The notes under the pieces are model-generated. The model was not told where the DNA came from, made no database searches, and was given only the letters and a program-made list of their open reading frames with translations. A program made the translations under genes and the position numbers. Shown piece after piece: positions 1-6,474 of a stretch of DNA of 6,682 nt. The first letter of the stretch is position 1. Each line of letters begins with the position of its first letter. Source of the DNA: an uncultured Anaerolineae bacterium (GTDB taxonomy: Bacteria; Chloroflexota; Anaerolineae; B4-G1; DUEL01); the NCBI GenBank assembly GCA_937942115.1, contig CALDFY010000211.1, positions 1 through 6,682 of the forward strand, in the 5' to 3' direction.

Positions 1-28
1 TCTCCCCTGGCCGCAGGCCAAGCAGTAG

Positions 29-65
29 CCTGAGCCCGCCGCTTTAGCAGCGGGCTCAGGTTTTT
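29..65 (+). terminator. Rho-independent terminator, plus-strand orientation, beyond the uvrB stop
   Basis: The arms at 29-39 and 50-60 form 11 perfect base pairs (CCTGAGCCCGC with GCGGGCTCAGG). A C-A mismatch and two further pairs close a TTTA loop. Five T residues follow at 61-65, so the U-tract exists only for transcripts moving rightwards on the plus strand. It would therefore end a plus-strand gene lying to the left of the window and converging on uvrB. The minus-strand uvrB transcript meets the same hairpin 12 nt after its stop, but with no T-run after it, so termination in that direction would be weaker or need another factor. A smaller hairpin (TGGCC-GCA-GGCCA) lies at 8-20. Confidence 0.82.
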
Positions 66-72
66 CCGGGTT

Positions 73-2100
73 CTATCCAGGGGTTGCCGCCAGGCGCCGG
101 TCTCGCTCCCAGGGCGGGATTTGCGCCTCCTTCTCTGCCAGCAACCCCCGCAATTCAAAGATGCGATCCCGCAGCATGGCCGCCTTCTCAAACTCCAGTT
201 CCTCCGCCGCCTTGCGCATCTCCTTCTCCAGTTCCCGGATCAGCCGCGCCAGGTCGTCTTTGGGCATCATCGTCACCGGCACCTCCGGCTGACGGGCTGT
301 CTGCGCCCGCACCCGGTCGGTCAGGTCGCGGATTTCTTTGACGATGGTGGCCGGGGTGATGCCGTGCTCCTGGTTGTATTTCATCTGGATGGCCCGACGG
401 CGCTCCGTCTCCTCTATCGCCCGCTTCATGGAGTCGGTGATGCGGTCGGCGTAGAGGACGGCGGTGCCGTGGACGTGGCGGGCCGCCCGCCCGATGGTCT
501 GGATGAGCGCCGTATCCGAGCGCAGAAAGCCCTCCTTGTCCGCATCCAGAATCGCCACCAGGCTCACCTCCGGCAAGTCCAGCCCCTCCCGCAGGAGATT
601 GATGCCCACCACGACATCGTAGACCCCCATGCGCAGGTCCCGCAGAATCTCCACCCGCTCAATGGTCTGAATCTCGCTGTGGAGGTAGTGGACTTTAATG
701 CCCAGTTCCCGCAGATAGTCGGCCAGGTCCTCCGCCATGCGTTTGGTGAGGGTGGTGACCAGTACCCGCTCCCCGCGCGCCACCCGCTCCCGGATGCGCC
801 CGATGAGGTCGTCCACCTGCCCCTTCGCCGGCCGGACGATGATTTCGGGGTCCACAATGCCGGTGGGCCGGATAATCTGCTGTACCACTTGCTGGCTCTT
901 CTCCAGTTCGTAGGGACCCGGGGTGGCGGAGGTGTAGATGACCTGATTGACCCGGGCCTCAAACTCCTCAAAGGTCAGGGGGCGGTTATCCAGTGCGGAG
1001 GGGAGACGGAAACCGTACTCCACCAGCGTCTCCTTTCGGCTCCGGTCGCCGTTGTACATCCCCCGAATCTGGGGGATGGTCATGTGGGATTCGTCTATGA
1101 TGAGCAGGTAGTCGGCGGGGAAGTAGTCCATGAGGGTCCAGGGCGGGGAACCGGGGGGGCGCTGCTGGAGGTGACGGGAGTAGTTCTCAATCCCCGCGCA
1201 GTAGCCGACCTCGCGGATCATCTCTATGTCGTAGCGGGTGCGCTGTTCCAGCCGCTGGGCCTCCAGGAGTTTCCCCTGGGCGCGCAGTTCCTTCAGCCGT
1301 TCCTCCAGTTCGGCCTCTATATCCGCCAGCGCCTTCTCCCGTTTTTCGTCCGGGGTGATGAAGGCTTTGGCGGGGAAAATGTGGATTTCGTCCAGTTCGG
1401 CCAGCACCTCGCCGGTGAGGGGGTTGATCTCGGTGATCCGTTCAATCTCGTCTCCCCAGAAACCGATACGGTAGGCGGTTTCGCCGTAGGCCGGGTGAAT
1501 CTCCAGCGTATCCCCCCGCGCCCGGAAGCGGCCCCGGCCCAGTTCCAGGTCGTTGCGCTCGTAGTAGATGCTGACCAGATGGCGGAGGACGGTCTCCCGG
1601 CGGTGGCGTTCGCCCCGGGCCAGCCGCAGCGTCACCCGGCCCCACTCCTCCGGGTCGCCGATGGCGTAGATGCAGGAGACGGAGGCGACGATGATGACAT
1701 CCCGGCGGGAGAAGACCGCCGACATCGCCGCCAGGCGGAGGCGGTCAATCTCCTCGTTGATGTCGGCGTCTTTCTCAATGTAGAGGTCGTACTGGGGGAG
1801 GTAGGCCTCGGGCTGGTAGTAGTCGTAGTAGGAGACGAAGTACTCCACCGCGTTGTGGGGGAAGAACTGGCGGAACTCGGCGTAGAGTTGGGCGGCCAGG
1901 GTCTTGTTGTGGGAGATGACCAGGGTGGGCTTCTGGACGGCTTCTATCACGCGGGCTACGACGTAGGTTTTCCCGGTCCCCGTCGCTCCCAGCAAAGTCT
2001 GATGCTTGTAGCCGCGACGGAGTCCCGCCACCAGCGCGGCGATGGCTTCCGGCTGGTCGCCGGTGGGCTGGAATTCGGAGATTAACTGGAAGCGGGCCAT
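73..2100 (-). CDS. uvrB: Excinuclease ABC subunit B (UvrB)
   Basis: UvrB is the cytoplasmic damage-verifying subunit of nucleotide excision repair. It is loaded by UvrA, opens DNA around a lesion and recruits UvrC for dual incision. The 675 residues match the family's usual length (about 670). Visible landmarks are the family N-terminus with FQPTGDQP (10-17), Walker A GATGTGKT (38-45), the tyrosine-rich beta-hairpin starting YYDYYQPEAY (91-100), the DESH Walker B box (336-339), helicase motif VI QTIGRAAR (534-541) and a C-terminal UVR helix pair (about 615-650) that binds UvrC. The ATG at 2100 is chosen because the protein then begins exactly as the family does. No purine-rich Shine-Dalgarno precedes it: the 16 nt upstream on the coding strand are pyrimidine-rich and belong to or border the octamer array. 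It lies 94 nt after the fructokinase gene and probably shares its transcript. No LexA-type operator is apparent just upstream. The gene looks intact and ends in TAG. Confidence 0.98.
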   Translation of the reverse strand: MARFQLISEFQPTGDQPEAIAALVAGLRRGYKHQTLLGATGTGKTYVVARVIEAVQKPTLVISHNKTLAAQLYAEFRQFFPHNAVEYFVSYYDYYQPEAYLPQYDLYIEKDADINEEIDRLRLAAMSAVFSRRDVIIVASVSCIYAIGDPEEWGRVTLRLARGERHRRETVLRHLVSIYYERNDLELGRGRFRARGDTLEIHPAYGETAYRIGFWGDEIERITEINPLTGEVLAELDEIHIFPAKAFITPDEKREKALADIEAELEERLKELRAQGKLLEAQRLEQRTRYDIEMIREVGYCAGIENYSRHLQQRPPGSPPWTLMDYFPADYLLIIDESHMTIPQIRGMYNGDRSRKETLVEYGFRLPSALDNRPLTFEEFEARVNQVIYTSATPGPYELEKSQQVVQQIIRPTGIVDPEIIVRPAKGQVDDLIGRIRERVARGERVLVTTLTKRMAEDLADYLRELGIKVHYLHSEIQTIERVEILRDLRMGVYDVVVGINLLREGLDLPEVSLVAILDADKEGFLRSDTALIQTIGRAARHVHGTAVLYADRITDSMKRAIEETERRRAIQMKYNQEHGITPATIVKEIRDLTDRVRAQTARQPEVPVTMMPKDDLARLIRELEKEMRKAAEELEFEKAAMLRDRIFELRGLLAEKEAQIPPWERDRRLAATPG

Positions 2101-2107
2101 GGGGAGT

Positions 2108-2211
2108 CGGAGAATCAGAGAATCGGAGAATCAGAGAATCGGAGAATCAGAGAATCGGAGAATCGGAGAATCAGAGAATCGGAGAATCGGAGAATCAGAG
2201 AATCGGAGGAT
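2108..2211. repeat. Tandem array of 13 octamers between and into the kinase gene
   Basis: Thirteen head-to-tail 8-bp units fill this stretch, read on the plus strand as CGGAGAAT or CAGAGAAT, with the last unit altered to CGGAGGAT. The second base alternates in the order G A G A G A G G A G G A G, so there is a 16-bp and then a 24-bp higher-order period. Apart from the last unit no other base varies, which points to recent amplification by slippage or unequal exchange. On the coding strand the array is C/T-rich. It covers the last codons and stop of the kinase gene and ends 7 nt before the uvrB start codon. Because 8 is not a multiple of 3, gain or loss of units shifts frame within the array. 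Confidence 0.95.
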
Positions 2212-3136
2212 CGGGGGCGTCGGCGGCGTGGCGGGCCAGAGCAATGCGGGCCAGGGCGATGGCGCCCAGGACGCCGGCCCGCGCCCCCAGCGCCGGTGGG
2301 ACGATGTACGCCTGCATCTCCTCTTCGTCCAGGATGGGGCGGGCTGGGATGTAGCCGTTCAGCAGTCGGGGCACTTCGGCCCGGATGCGGGAGAAGAGGT
2401 GGGGTTGCTGCATCACCCCGCCCCCCAGAATAATGCGCTGAGGCGATAAGGTGCAGATGAAATTAGCCAGGGCCAGGGCCAGGTAGTGGGCCTCCAGCGC
2501 CCATGCCGGATGGTCGGGCGGCAGGTCCTCCGGCGGCGCGCCCCAGCGGGCGGCGATGGCCGGGCCGGAGGCCAGTCCCTCCAGGCAATCGCCGTGGTAC
2601 GGGCAGATGCCCGCAAAGGGGTCGGCCTGTCGGTCGTGGGGGATACGGATGTGCCCCATTTCGGGGTGGAGCAGGCCGTGGAGCCGGCGCCCGCCGACCA
2701 TTCCCCCGCCGCCGATGCCGGTCCCGATGGTCAGGTAGATGAAGGTATCCAGTCCCTGCGCAGCGCCCCAGAGCCCCTCCGCCAGGGCCGCGCCGTTGAC
2801 GTCGGTATCAAACCCCACGGGCAGGTTCAGGCCCCGGCGGATTTCCCCCGCCAGGTCCACGTTCTGCCAGCCGGGCTTGGGGGTGGAGGTGATGTGGCCG
2901 AAGGTGGGCGAGGCGGGGTTCGGGTCCACCGGCCCGAAGGAGGCGATGCCGATGGCGCGGATACCGCCCCCCAGCCGGTCCTGCTGGTCCCGGAAGAACT
3001 CCAGCGCCCGGCGGATGGTCTCCTGGGGGGTGGTGGTGGGGAAGCGGACCTCGGCGCGGAGGTCGTCGGGCCCCGTGCCCACCGCGCAGACGAATTTGGT
3101 ACCGCCGGCTTCTATGCCGCCGTAGAGGTGGAGCAT
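2195..3136 (-). CDS. ROK-family fructokinase (YdhR/GmuE-like sugar kinase)
   Basis: Predicted cytoplasmic ATP-dependent sugar kinase, most like Bacillus YdhR/GmuE fructokinase (fructose to fructose 6-phosphate). Motifs over 313 residues are the phosphate-binding EAGGTK (9-14), SFGPVD (66-71), FDTDVNGAAL with the likely catalytic base D112, TIGTGIGGGG (136-145), HPEMGHI with H162, and CPYHGDC with C178, H181 and C184. The last four residues form the zinc site expected of this ROK branch. GLASGPA and ILGGGVMQQ follow. The ATG at 3136 gives the family N-terminus; only a weak GGGGA lies upstream. A consensus promoter is 30 nt away. The extreme C-terminus (DPPIL, then TGA) runs into the octamer array, so the original stop has probably been replaced by repeat sequence. 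Family membership is secure. The sugar is inferred from motif similarity; glucose or mannose cannot be excluded. uvrB follows after 94 nt, with no functional link evident. Confidence 0.93.
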   Translation of the reverse strand: MLHLYGGIEAGGTKFVCAVGTGPDDLRAEVRFPTTTPQETIRRALEFFRDQQDRLGGGIRAIGIASFGPVDPNPASPTFGHITSTPKPGWQNVDLAGEIRRGLNLPVGFDTDVNGAALAEGLWGAAQGLDTFIYLTIGTGIGGGGMVGGRRLHGLLHPEMGHIRIPHDRQADPFAGICPYHGDCLEGLASGPAIAARWGAPPEDLPPDHPAWALEAHYLALALANFICTLSPQRIILGGGVMQQPHLFSRIRAEVPRLLNGYIPARPILDEEEMQAYIVPPALGARAGVLGAIALARIALARHAADAPDPPIL

Positions 3137-3165
3137 TGCCGTCCCCGAATCCGGATGGTACGGTC

Positions 3166-3194
3166 ATTGTACCGCGCGCGGGAGGGGTTGTCAA
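3166..3194 (-). promoter_or_regulatory. Sigma-70 type promoter of the fructokinase (and probably uvrB)
   Basis: On the minus strand a perfect -35 TTGACA (3189-3194) is separated by exactly 17 nt (3172-3188) from the -10 TACAAT (3166-3171), which has five of six consensus bases. A start point near 3159 would give a leader of about 23 nt before the ATG at 3136. No promoter of comparable quality was seen nearer uvrB, so this one may drive both genes. Confidence 0.85.
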
Positions 3195-3200
3195 CCTCCG

Positions 3201-3279
3201 CTTTTCATGGAGGCTCCCAGAGGGGGCGACGGCGCCGCCACACCGATACCCTCTCTGTCCTCAGAGATAGTTTGAAAAG
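3201..3279. repeat. Spaced inverted repeat with inner hairpin, upstream of the kinase promoter
   Basis: CTTTTCA at 3201-3207 is the exact reverse complement of TGAAAAG at 3273-3279. Between the arms lies a 6-bp hairpin, TCTCTG-TCCT-CAGAGA (3252-3267). It sits directly between the kinase promoter and the larger palindrome at 3284-3380. It could be part of the same repetitive element, a terminator for the three-gene operon or an operator. The arms are short and the spacing is long, so chance is possible. I see no credible gene in the 283 nt from 3137 to 3419. Confidence 0.3.
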
Positions 3280-3283
3280 TCGC

Positions 3284-3380
3284 TCGTAGTGAGGCACGGA
3301 ACGGAGTGGAGTGCCCTTTTGGCCCACTGAAACGTCACTCCGCTTCGCCTCGGCGCGTGGCGCTTCGTGGCTGACTACGA
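3284..3380. repeat. 97-bp imperfect palindromic element (MITE- or REP-like)
   Basis: The 20 bases at 3284-3303 and the reverse complement of 3361-3380 agree at 16 of 20 positions, and the outermost 7 bp (TCGTAGT / ACTACGA) match perfectly. Nested inside are CGGAGTG (3302-3308) with CACTCCG (3336-3342), and GGCAC (3293-3297) with GTGCC (3311-3315). CGCTTCG also occurs twice as a direct repeat (3341-3347, 3361-3367). The element lies 39 nt beyond the activase stop and is followed on the minus strand by a short T-run. It may act as the operon's terminator or 3' stabiliser even if it is a dispersed repeat. No transposase is present, and target-site duplications are not obvious. Confidence 0.6.
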
Positions 3381-3419
3381 ACATCCTTTATTCCTCTTCC
3401 AGATTTTTCAGACAAGCTC

Positions 3420-4370
3420 TCACATCACCTCCCACCGGTCGCACCGTCCGCCCCAGCGGGCCACGATCCGCCCGTCCATCCGAATCTGGGCGATTTCGCA
3501 CAGGTTCGGACAGGCGCGGCACTCAAAAGATGTGGCCTGTATCTCTGCCTGTGCCACGTCAAAGCCTTTGAAGCGGCTCGGCTGGCTGTCGCTCCACTCC
3601 CGCGCCAGCAGCGCCGCGCCCAGTGCGCCCATCACCTCGTGGTGCGGTGGCACGATAATCTCCGTCTCCAGCGCTTCCCGGAAGGCGCGCACCACCCCGG
3701 CGTTGGCCGCTACCCCGCCCTGAAACACGATGGGCGGCTCCAGCGTCTTGCCCAGAGCCAGGTTGTTCAAATAGTTGCGCACCAGCGCCTGACACAAGCC
3801 GTAGATGATGTCGTCCATCGGATGGCCCATCTGCTGCTTGTGCACCATGTCCGACTCGGCAAAGACGGTGCAGCGGCCGGCGATGCGGACCGGGTGATTG
3901 GAGCGCAGCGCCCGTTGCCCGAGCTCCTCAACGGTCATGCCCAGCCGATATGCCTGATGCTCCAGGAATGACCCCGTCCCCGCCGCGCAGACGCTGTTCA
4001 TAGCGAAGTCCACGACAATGCCGTTCCGCAGCAGGATGAGTTTGGAATCCTGCCCGCCGATGTCAATGACTGTGCGCACATCTGGCACAAAGTGCAGTGC
4101 GGCGATGGCGTGCGCCGTGATTTCGTTCTTGACCACGTCTGCGCCGACGATGGCGGCCGCCAACTGGCGGCCGCTACCGGTGGTGCCCACCCCCAGGACG
4201 CGAACGCCGGCAGGGAGTTGCTTCCCCATCTGTGCCAGGCCCTCGCACACGGCCTGGATGGGCTCCCCGCCGGTGCGCCGGTAGAGGGAGGTCAACAGCC
4301 GGCCCTCCTCATCCACAGCGGCAAACTTGGTCGTCACGGAACCCACGTCAATGCCTAAAAAGACTTCCAC
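3420..4370 (-). CDS. HgdC/BadF-type acyl-CoA dehydratase activase (ASKHA ATPase, iron-sulfur)
   Basis: Member of the BcrAD_BadFG / COG1924 family. Known relatives are homodimers that bridge one [4Fe-4S] cluster and use ATP hydrolysis to push a single electron at very low potential into a partner protein. The 316 residues show phosphate loop 1 GIDVGSVTTK (6-15), phosphate loop 2 DIGGQDSK (103-110), NSVCAAGTGSF with C128, GRCTVFAESDM with C167, and the adenosine motif QGGVAANAGV (217-226). C128 and C167 correspond to C127 and C166 of Acidaminococcus HgdC. After about residue 280 an added tail carries C284, C287, C291 and C310 (C-x2-C-x3-C, then GGRC), which may bind a second metal centre. The start is GTG at 4370, supported by GGAGGAG 6 nt upstream; the reading frame overlaps the preceding gene by 16 nt. 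The stop is TGA. It probably energises the two proteins encoded just upstream. Confidence 0.93.
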   Translation of the reverse strand: MEVFLGIDVGSVTTKFAAVDEEGRLLTSLYRRTGGEPIQAVCEGLAQMGKQLPAGVRVLGVGTTGSGRQLAAAIVGADVVKNEITAHAIAALHFVPDVRTVIDIGGQDSKLILLRNGIVVDFAMNSVCAAGTGSFLEHQAYRLGMTVEELGQRALRSNHPVRIAGRCTVFAESDMVHKQQMGHPMDDIIYGLCQALVRNYLNNLALGKTLEPPIVFQGGVAANAGVVRAFREALETEIIVPPHHEVMGALGAALLAREWSDSQPSRFKGFDVAQAEIQATSFECRACPNLCEIAQIRMDGRIVARWGGRCDRWEVM

Positions 4371-5296
4371 TTTGCGCTCCTCCAGTGCAGCATATCTACG
4401 AACGCTTCCAGGCGGGTGACCAGCCCCGCCTCGCCGCCGTGCTCATCCAGCACCAGTACCATCAGGGGGACACCGCGTTCCCGGCTCATCTGTTGCAATT
4501 CGTCCACCAGTACGGCGTCCGGCCCGCAGCCGAAGGCGACCACTGCGATCAATCCCTTCACGCCTCGTTCCAGTGCCCGGCGCGTTGCGCCGACCAGTTC
4601 GTACTCAAAGGCCCAGTAGTCATCCCCCGGCTGCGGACCCAGCCGCTCCGGCGTCAGCGCGTTCACCCCCAGGCGGGCCAGGCGGTTCAACAGTTGGTGG
4701 TTGATGAACGGGTCGTACAGGTTGTAGGGGTGGCCGACCACGGCGACTGGAATGCCGTCCGCAGGCCAGAGGGGCCCATCCCCGCCGGGCCGATCAAAGC
4801 CAGCCGGCGTCAGGCGGCCCTCCATCATTGCCTGGCGGGCGGCCTGATACGCGTCCCGGGCCGCCATCACTGCCTCGCGCAGGGTCAAGGGGTTGAGGGT
4901 GAAGGGCGCTCCGGCCTCCAGCAACAGAGATATGAGCGCCGAAAGCCCCTGGCTCAGGTCAATATCGGGCGCAATCAGTGGCGGCAGGTCGGGCATCGTC
5001 GCCTGCAGCAGGTCCGGCAGGCCGATCAGCCGGGCGCAGTTGGTGGAACCGGGCGCCAGGCGCCGGATGGAAGGGGCCAGCACATAGTCAACCTGGCCGA
5101 CCAGGGCGCGGACGTGGCCGTAGAACAGTTTGATCGGCAGGCAGGACTCGGCGACGGCGTAGGGCAGGCCGGCCTCCAACGTGGCGCGGTTCGTCGGCGG
5201 CGAGACGACCAGTTCCAGCCCCAGGCGGTCAAAGAAAGCGGCCCAGGCCGGATGGAAGCGGAAAAAAGAAAGCGCCCGAGGGACGCCAATGCGCAT
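4355..5296 (-). CDS. COG3580-like acyl-CoA dehydratase activase-related protein (DUF2229 type)
   Basis: A 313-residue protein of a family that regularly accompanies, or is fused to, HgdC-type activases; its biochemical role is not established. Visible features are the N-terminal MRIGVPRAL, ESCLPIK with C52, KLFYGH, NCARLIGLPD with C87, VGHPYNLYDPFIN (187-199), FGCGPD with C257, and a C-terminal EAGLVTRLEAFVDML (289-303). The three cysteines recur at equivalent places in the neighbouring paralogue, which suggests each protein holds three ligands of an iron-sulfur cluster, as in 2-hydroxyacyl-CoA dehydratase subunits; this is inference. No signal peptide or membrane segment is seen. The ATG at 5296 is preferred over an in-frame ATG at 5386 because the family starts with M-[KR]-IG-[IV]-PRAL, because GAGGGGG lies 4 nt upstream, and because the upstream gene stops 1 nt before it (TAGCATG). 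The 3' end overlaps the activase gene by 16 nt. Confidence 0.88.
   Translation of the reverse strand: MRIGVPRALSFFRFHPAWAAFFDRLGLELVVSPPTNRATLEAGLPYAVAESCLPIKLFYGHVRALVGQVDYVLAPSIRRLAPGSTNCARLIGLPDLLQATMPDLPPLIAPDIDLSQGLSALISLLLEAGAPFTLNPLTLREAVMAARDAYQAARQAMMEGRLTPAGFDRPGGDGPLWPADGIPVAVVGHPYNLYDPFINHQLLNRLARLGVNALTPERLGPQPGDDYWAFEYELVGATRRALERGVKGLIAVVAFGCGPDAVLVDELQQMSRERGVPLMVLVLDEHGGEAGLVTRLEAFVDMLHWRSAKWKSF
4377..4383 (-). promoter_or_regulatory. Ribosome binding site fixing the GTG start of the activase
   Basis: The minus strand reads GGAGGAG, then 6 nt, then GTG at 4370. It is a strong Shine-Dalgarno lying inside the codons of the preceding gene's C-terminus, which supports the GTG and the 16-nt overlap and implies translational coupling. 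Confidence 0.85.
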
Positions 5297-5297
5297 G

Positions 5298-6383
5298 CTA
5301 CCCCCTCTGTCGGCGGGCGGCCCACAGCATATCCACGAACGCCTCCAGGCGGGTGACCACGCCGGCCTGGCCGGTCTGCTCGTCAAAAGAGAGGTTGAGC
5401 ACCGGCACGCCGCGCTCCCGCTGCAGGGCGATCAGCGCGCTCTGTGCCACCATCTCCGGCGTGCAGTTGAACGGAGCGACGTGGATGAGGCCATCCACTT
5501 CGCCCTGGGCCATCAGTGCGGCTTCGCCGACGGTGGAGCGAGCGAAGCCGCCCACGTCCCGCCGCAGATAGCGGCGGCCGGCGCGCCGCGCCCGTCCGCC
5601 ACGGTCGCGCCGCAACGGGTACGGCAGGGGTGGGCTGATGCGCCCCGTGTAGTGAAACCAGCGGTGGACCTCCACCCCCATCCGCCCCAGCCGCACCTCC
5701 AGGTTGTGGTTCAGGAAGGGGGTGAGGATTGTGTAGACGTCGCCCACCAGGCCCACGCGCAGGACGGGACGCCCGGTATCCAGTTCAACTGCCCGCAGCA
5801 GGCCCAGGATGTCATCCCGTTGCTCCTCCAGATCACCGAGGCCGCGCAGGGCCGAGAGGCGCTCCAGGGCAACGGTGTAGGCACGGTCCACCGCCCCCGG
5901 CTCCCGTTCCCGTGCTCGCGCCAGCAGTGCCGTTGTTTCCAGCGCGTCGGTCAGGTTTAAGAGTCCCACCAAAAAGCGAAGTGGCTCCACGAACTCGTGC
6001 CAGGGACGTCCGTCCGTCAGAGCACGGGTCAGGCGAAGGAGGTCGCGGTGGACGTGGTAGAGGTCCAGGGTGTGGGTACGGACCTCAAAGCCCCACTCGC
6101 GCAGGCGGCGGGCCTGCTGAGCGACGGAGTAACCGAGACGGCAGGTGCCCGGACCACCCAGCATGACAATATCGGTTGCCCCCAACTCCGCCGCCTCCAC
6201 GTAGTTGCCGAAGAGCAACTTACAGGGGATGCAGACCATCTCCGGCGACCCGCGAACGCCGATGTCAAGGGTGCGGCGAGAGGTCGCCGGGGGAGTGACC
6301 ACCGTGACCCCCAGGGCGCGCAGGTAGCATTCTGCGACCCGGCTGAGGATGCCCAGGGGTGGGAAGGCGACTTTTTTCTCCAT
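5298..6383 (-). CDS. COG3581-like acyl-CoA dehydratase activase-related protein
   Basis: A 361-residue protein, the first gene of the three-gene operon and a distant paralogue of its downstream neighbour. Features in order are MEKKVAFPPLG at the start, a TSRRTLDIGV block (35-44), CIPCK with C51 and C54, GGPGTCRLG with C81, an Arg-rich stretch (about 258-276), VGGF, DGLIHVAPFNCTPEMVAQS with C307, and DEQTGQAGVVTRLEAFVDML (334-353). C54, C81 and C307 line up with C52, C87 and C257 of the neighbour. I infer an iron-sulfur or electron-accepting partner of the activase; family function and substrate are unknown. The ATG at 6383 was chosen over an in-frame ATG at 6545 because it gives the family N-terminus and because the best promoter lies between the two. 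It lacks a clear Shine-Dalgarno. The extra 54 residues of the longer reading include a CxxC but resemble no family member I recall. It ends in TAG, 1 nt before the next ATG. Confidence 0.87.
   Translation of the reverse strand: MEKKVAFPPLGILSRVAECYLRALGVTVVTPPATSRRTLDIGVRGSPEMVCIPCKLLFGNYVEAAELGATDIVMLGGPGTCRLGYSVAQQARRLREWGFEVRTHTLDLYHVHRDLLRLTRALTDGRPWHEFVEPLRFLVGLLNLTDALETTALLARAREREPGAVDRAYTVALERLSALRGLGDLEEQRDDILGLLRAVELDTGRPVLRVGLVGDVYTILTPFLNHNLEVRLGRMGVEVHRWFHYTGRISPPLPYPLRRDRGGRARRAGRRYLRRDVGGFARSTVGEAALMAQGEVDGLIHVAPFNCTPEMVAQSALIALQRERGVPVLNLSFDEQTGQAGVVTRLEAFVDMLWAARRQRG
5301..5307 (-). promoter_or_regulatory. Ribosome binding site of the COG3580-like gene
   Basis: GAGGGGG on the minus strand lies 4 nt before the ATG at 5296, within the last codons of the preceding gene. 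It supports the 313-residue start rather than the longer in-frame alternative and implies coupled translation. Confidence 0.7.
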
Positions 6384-6426
6384 ATGCGTGAGTCTGCTGC
6401 GGAGCGGTTCGTTTTCGCGGTAAAGT

Positions 6427-6455
6427 CTTATACCACACATCCGGCAACGGCGCAA
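6427..6455 (-). promoter_or_regulatory. Probable promoter of the three-gene activase operon
   Basis: On the minus strand the -10 is TATAAG (6427-6432), preceded by TGG to make an extended TGn -10. Seventeen nt further upstream is a weak -35, TTGCGC (6450-6455). A start near 6420 gives a leader of about 37 nt to the ATG at 6383. It lies inside the longer possible reading frame and so favours the shorter protein start. Confidence 0.55.
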
Positions 6456-6474
6456 ATCTCGGAACCCTTTCGGC

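Noticed and set aside
121..2085. Open frame of 654 codons on the plus strand, antisense to almost all of uvrB
   Set aside because: It mirrors uvrB codons in GC-rich DNA, shows no recognisable domain, and uvrB itself is unmistakable. Similar long antisense frames occur opposite the kinase and the COG3580-like gene.
2108..2211. CRISPR array
   Set aside because: The octamers are contiguous with no spacers, and no cas gene is present.
3205..3384. 59-codon minus-strand frame starting at an ATG with a purine-rich stretch upstream (MFVVSHEAPR...)
   Set aside because: It runs through the imperfect palindrome, so its sequence is dictated by the repeat; it is Arg-rich with no domain. Kept only as an observation under the palindrome finding.
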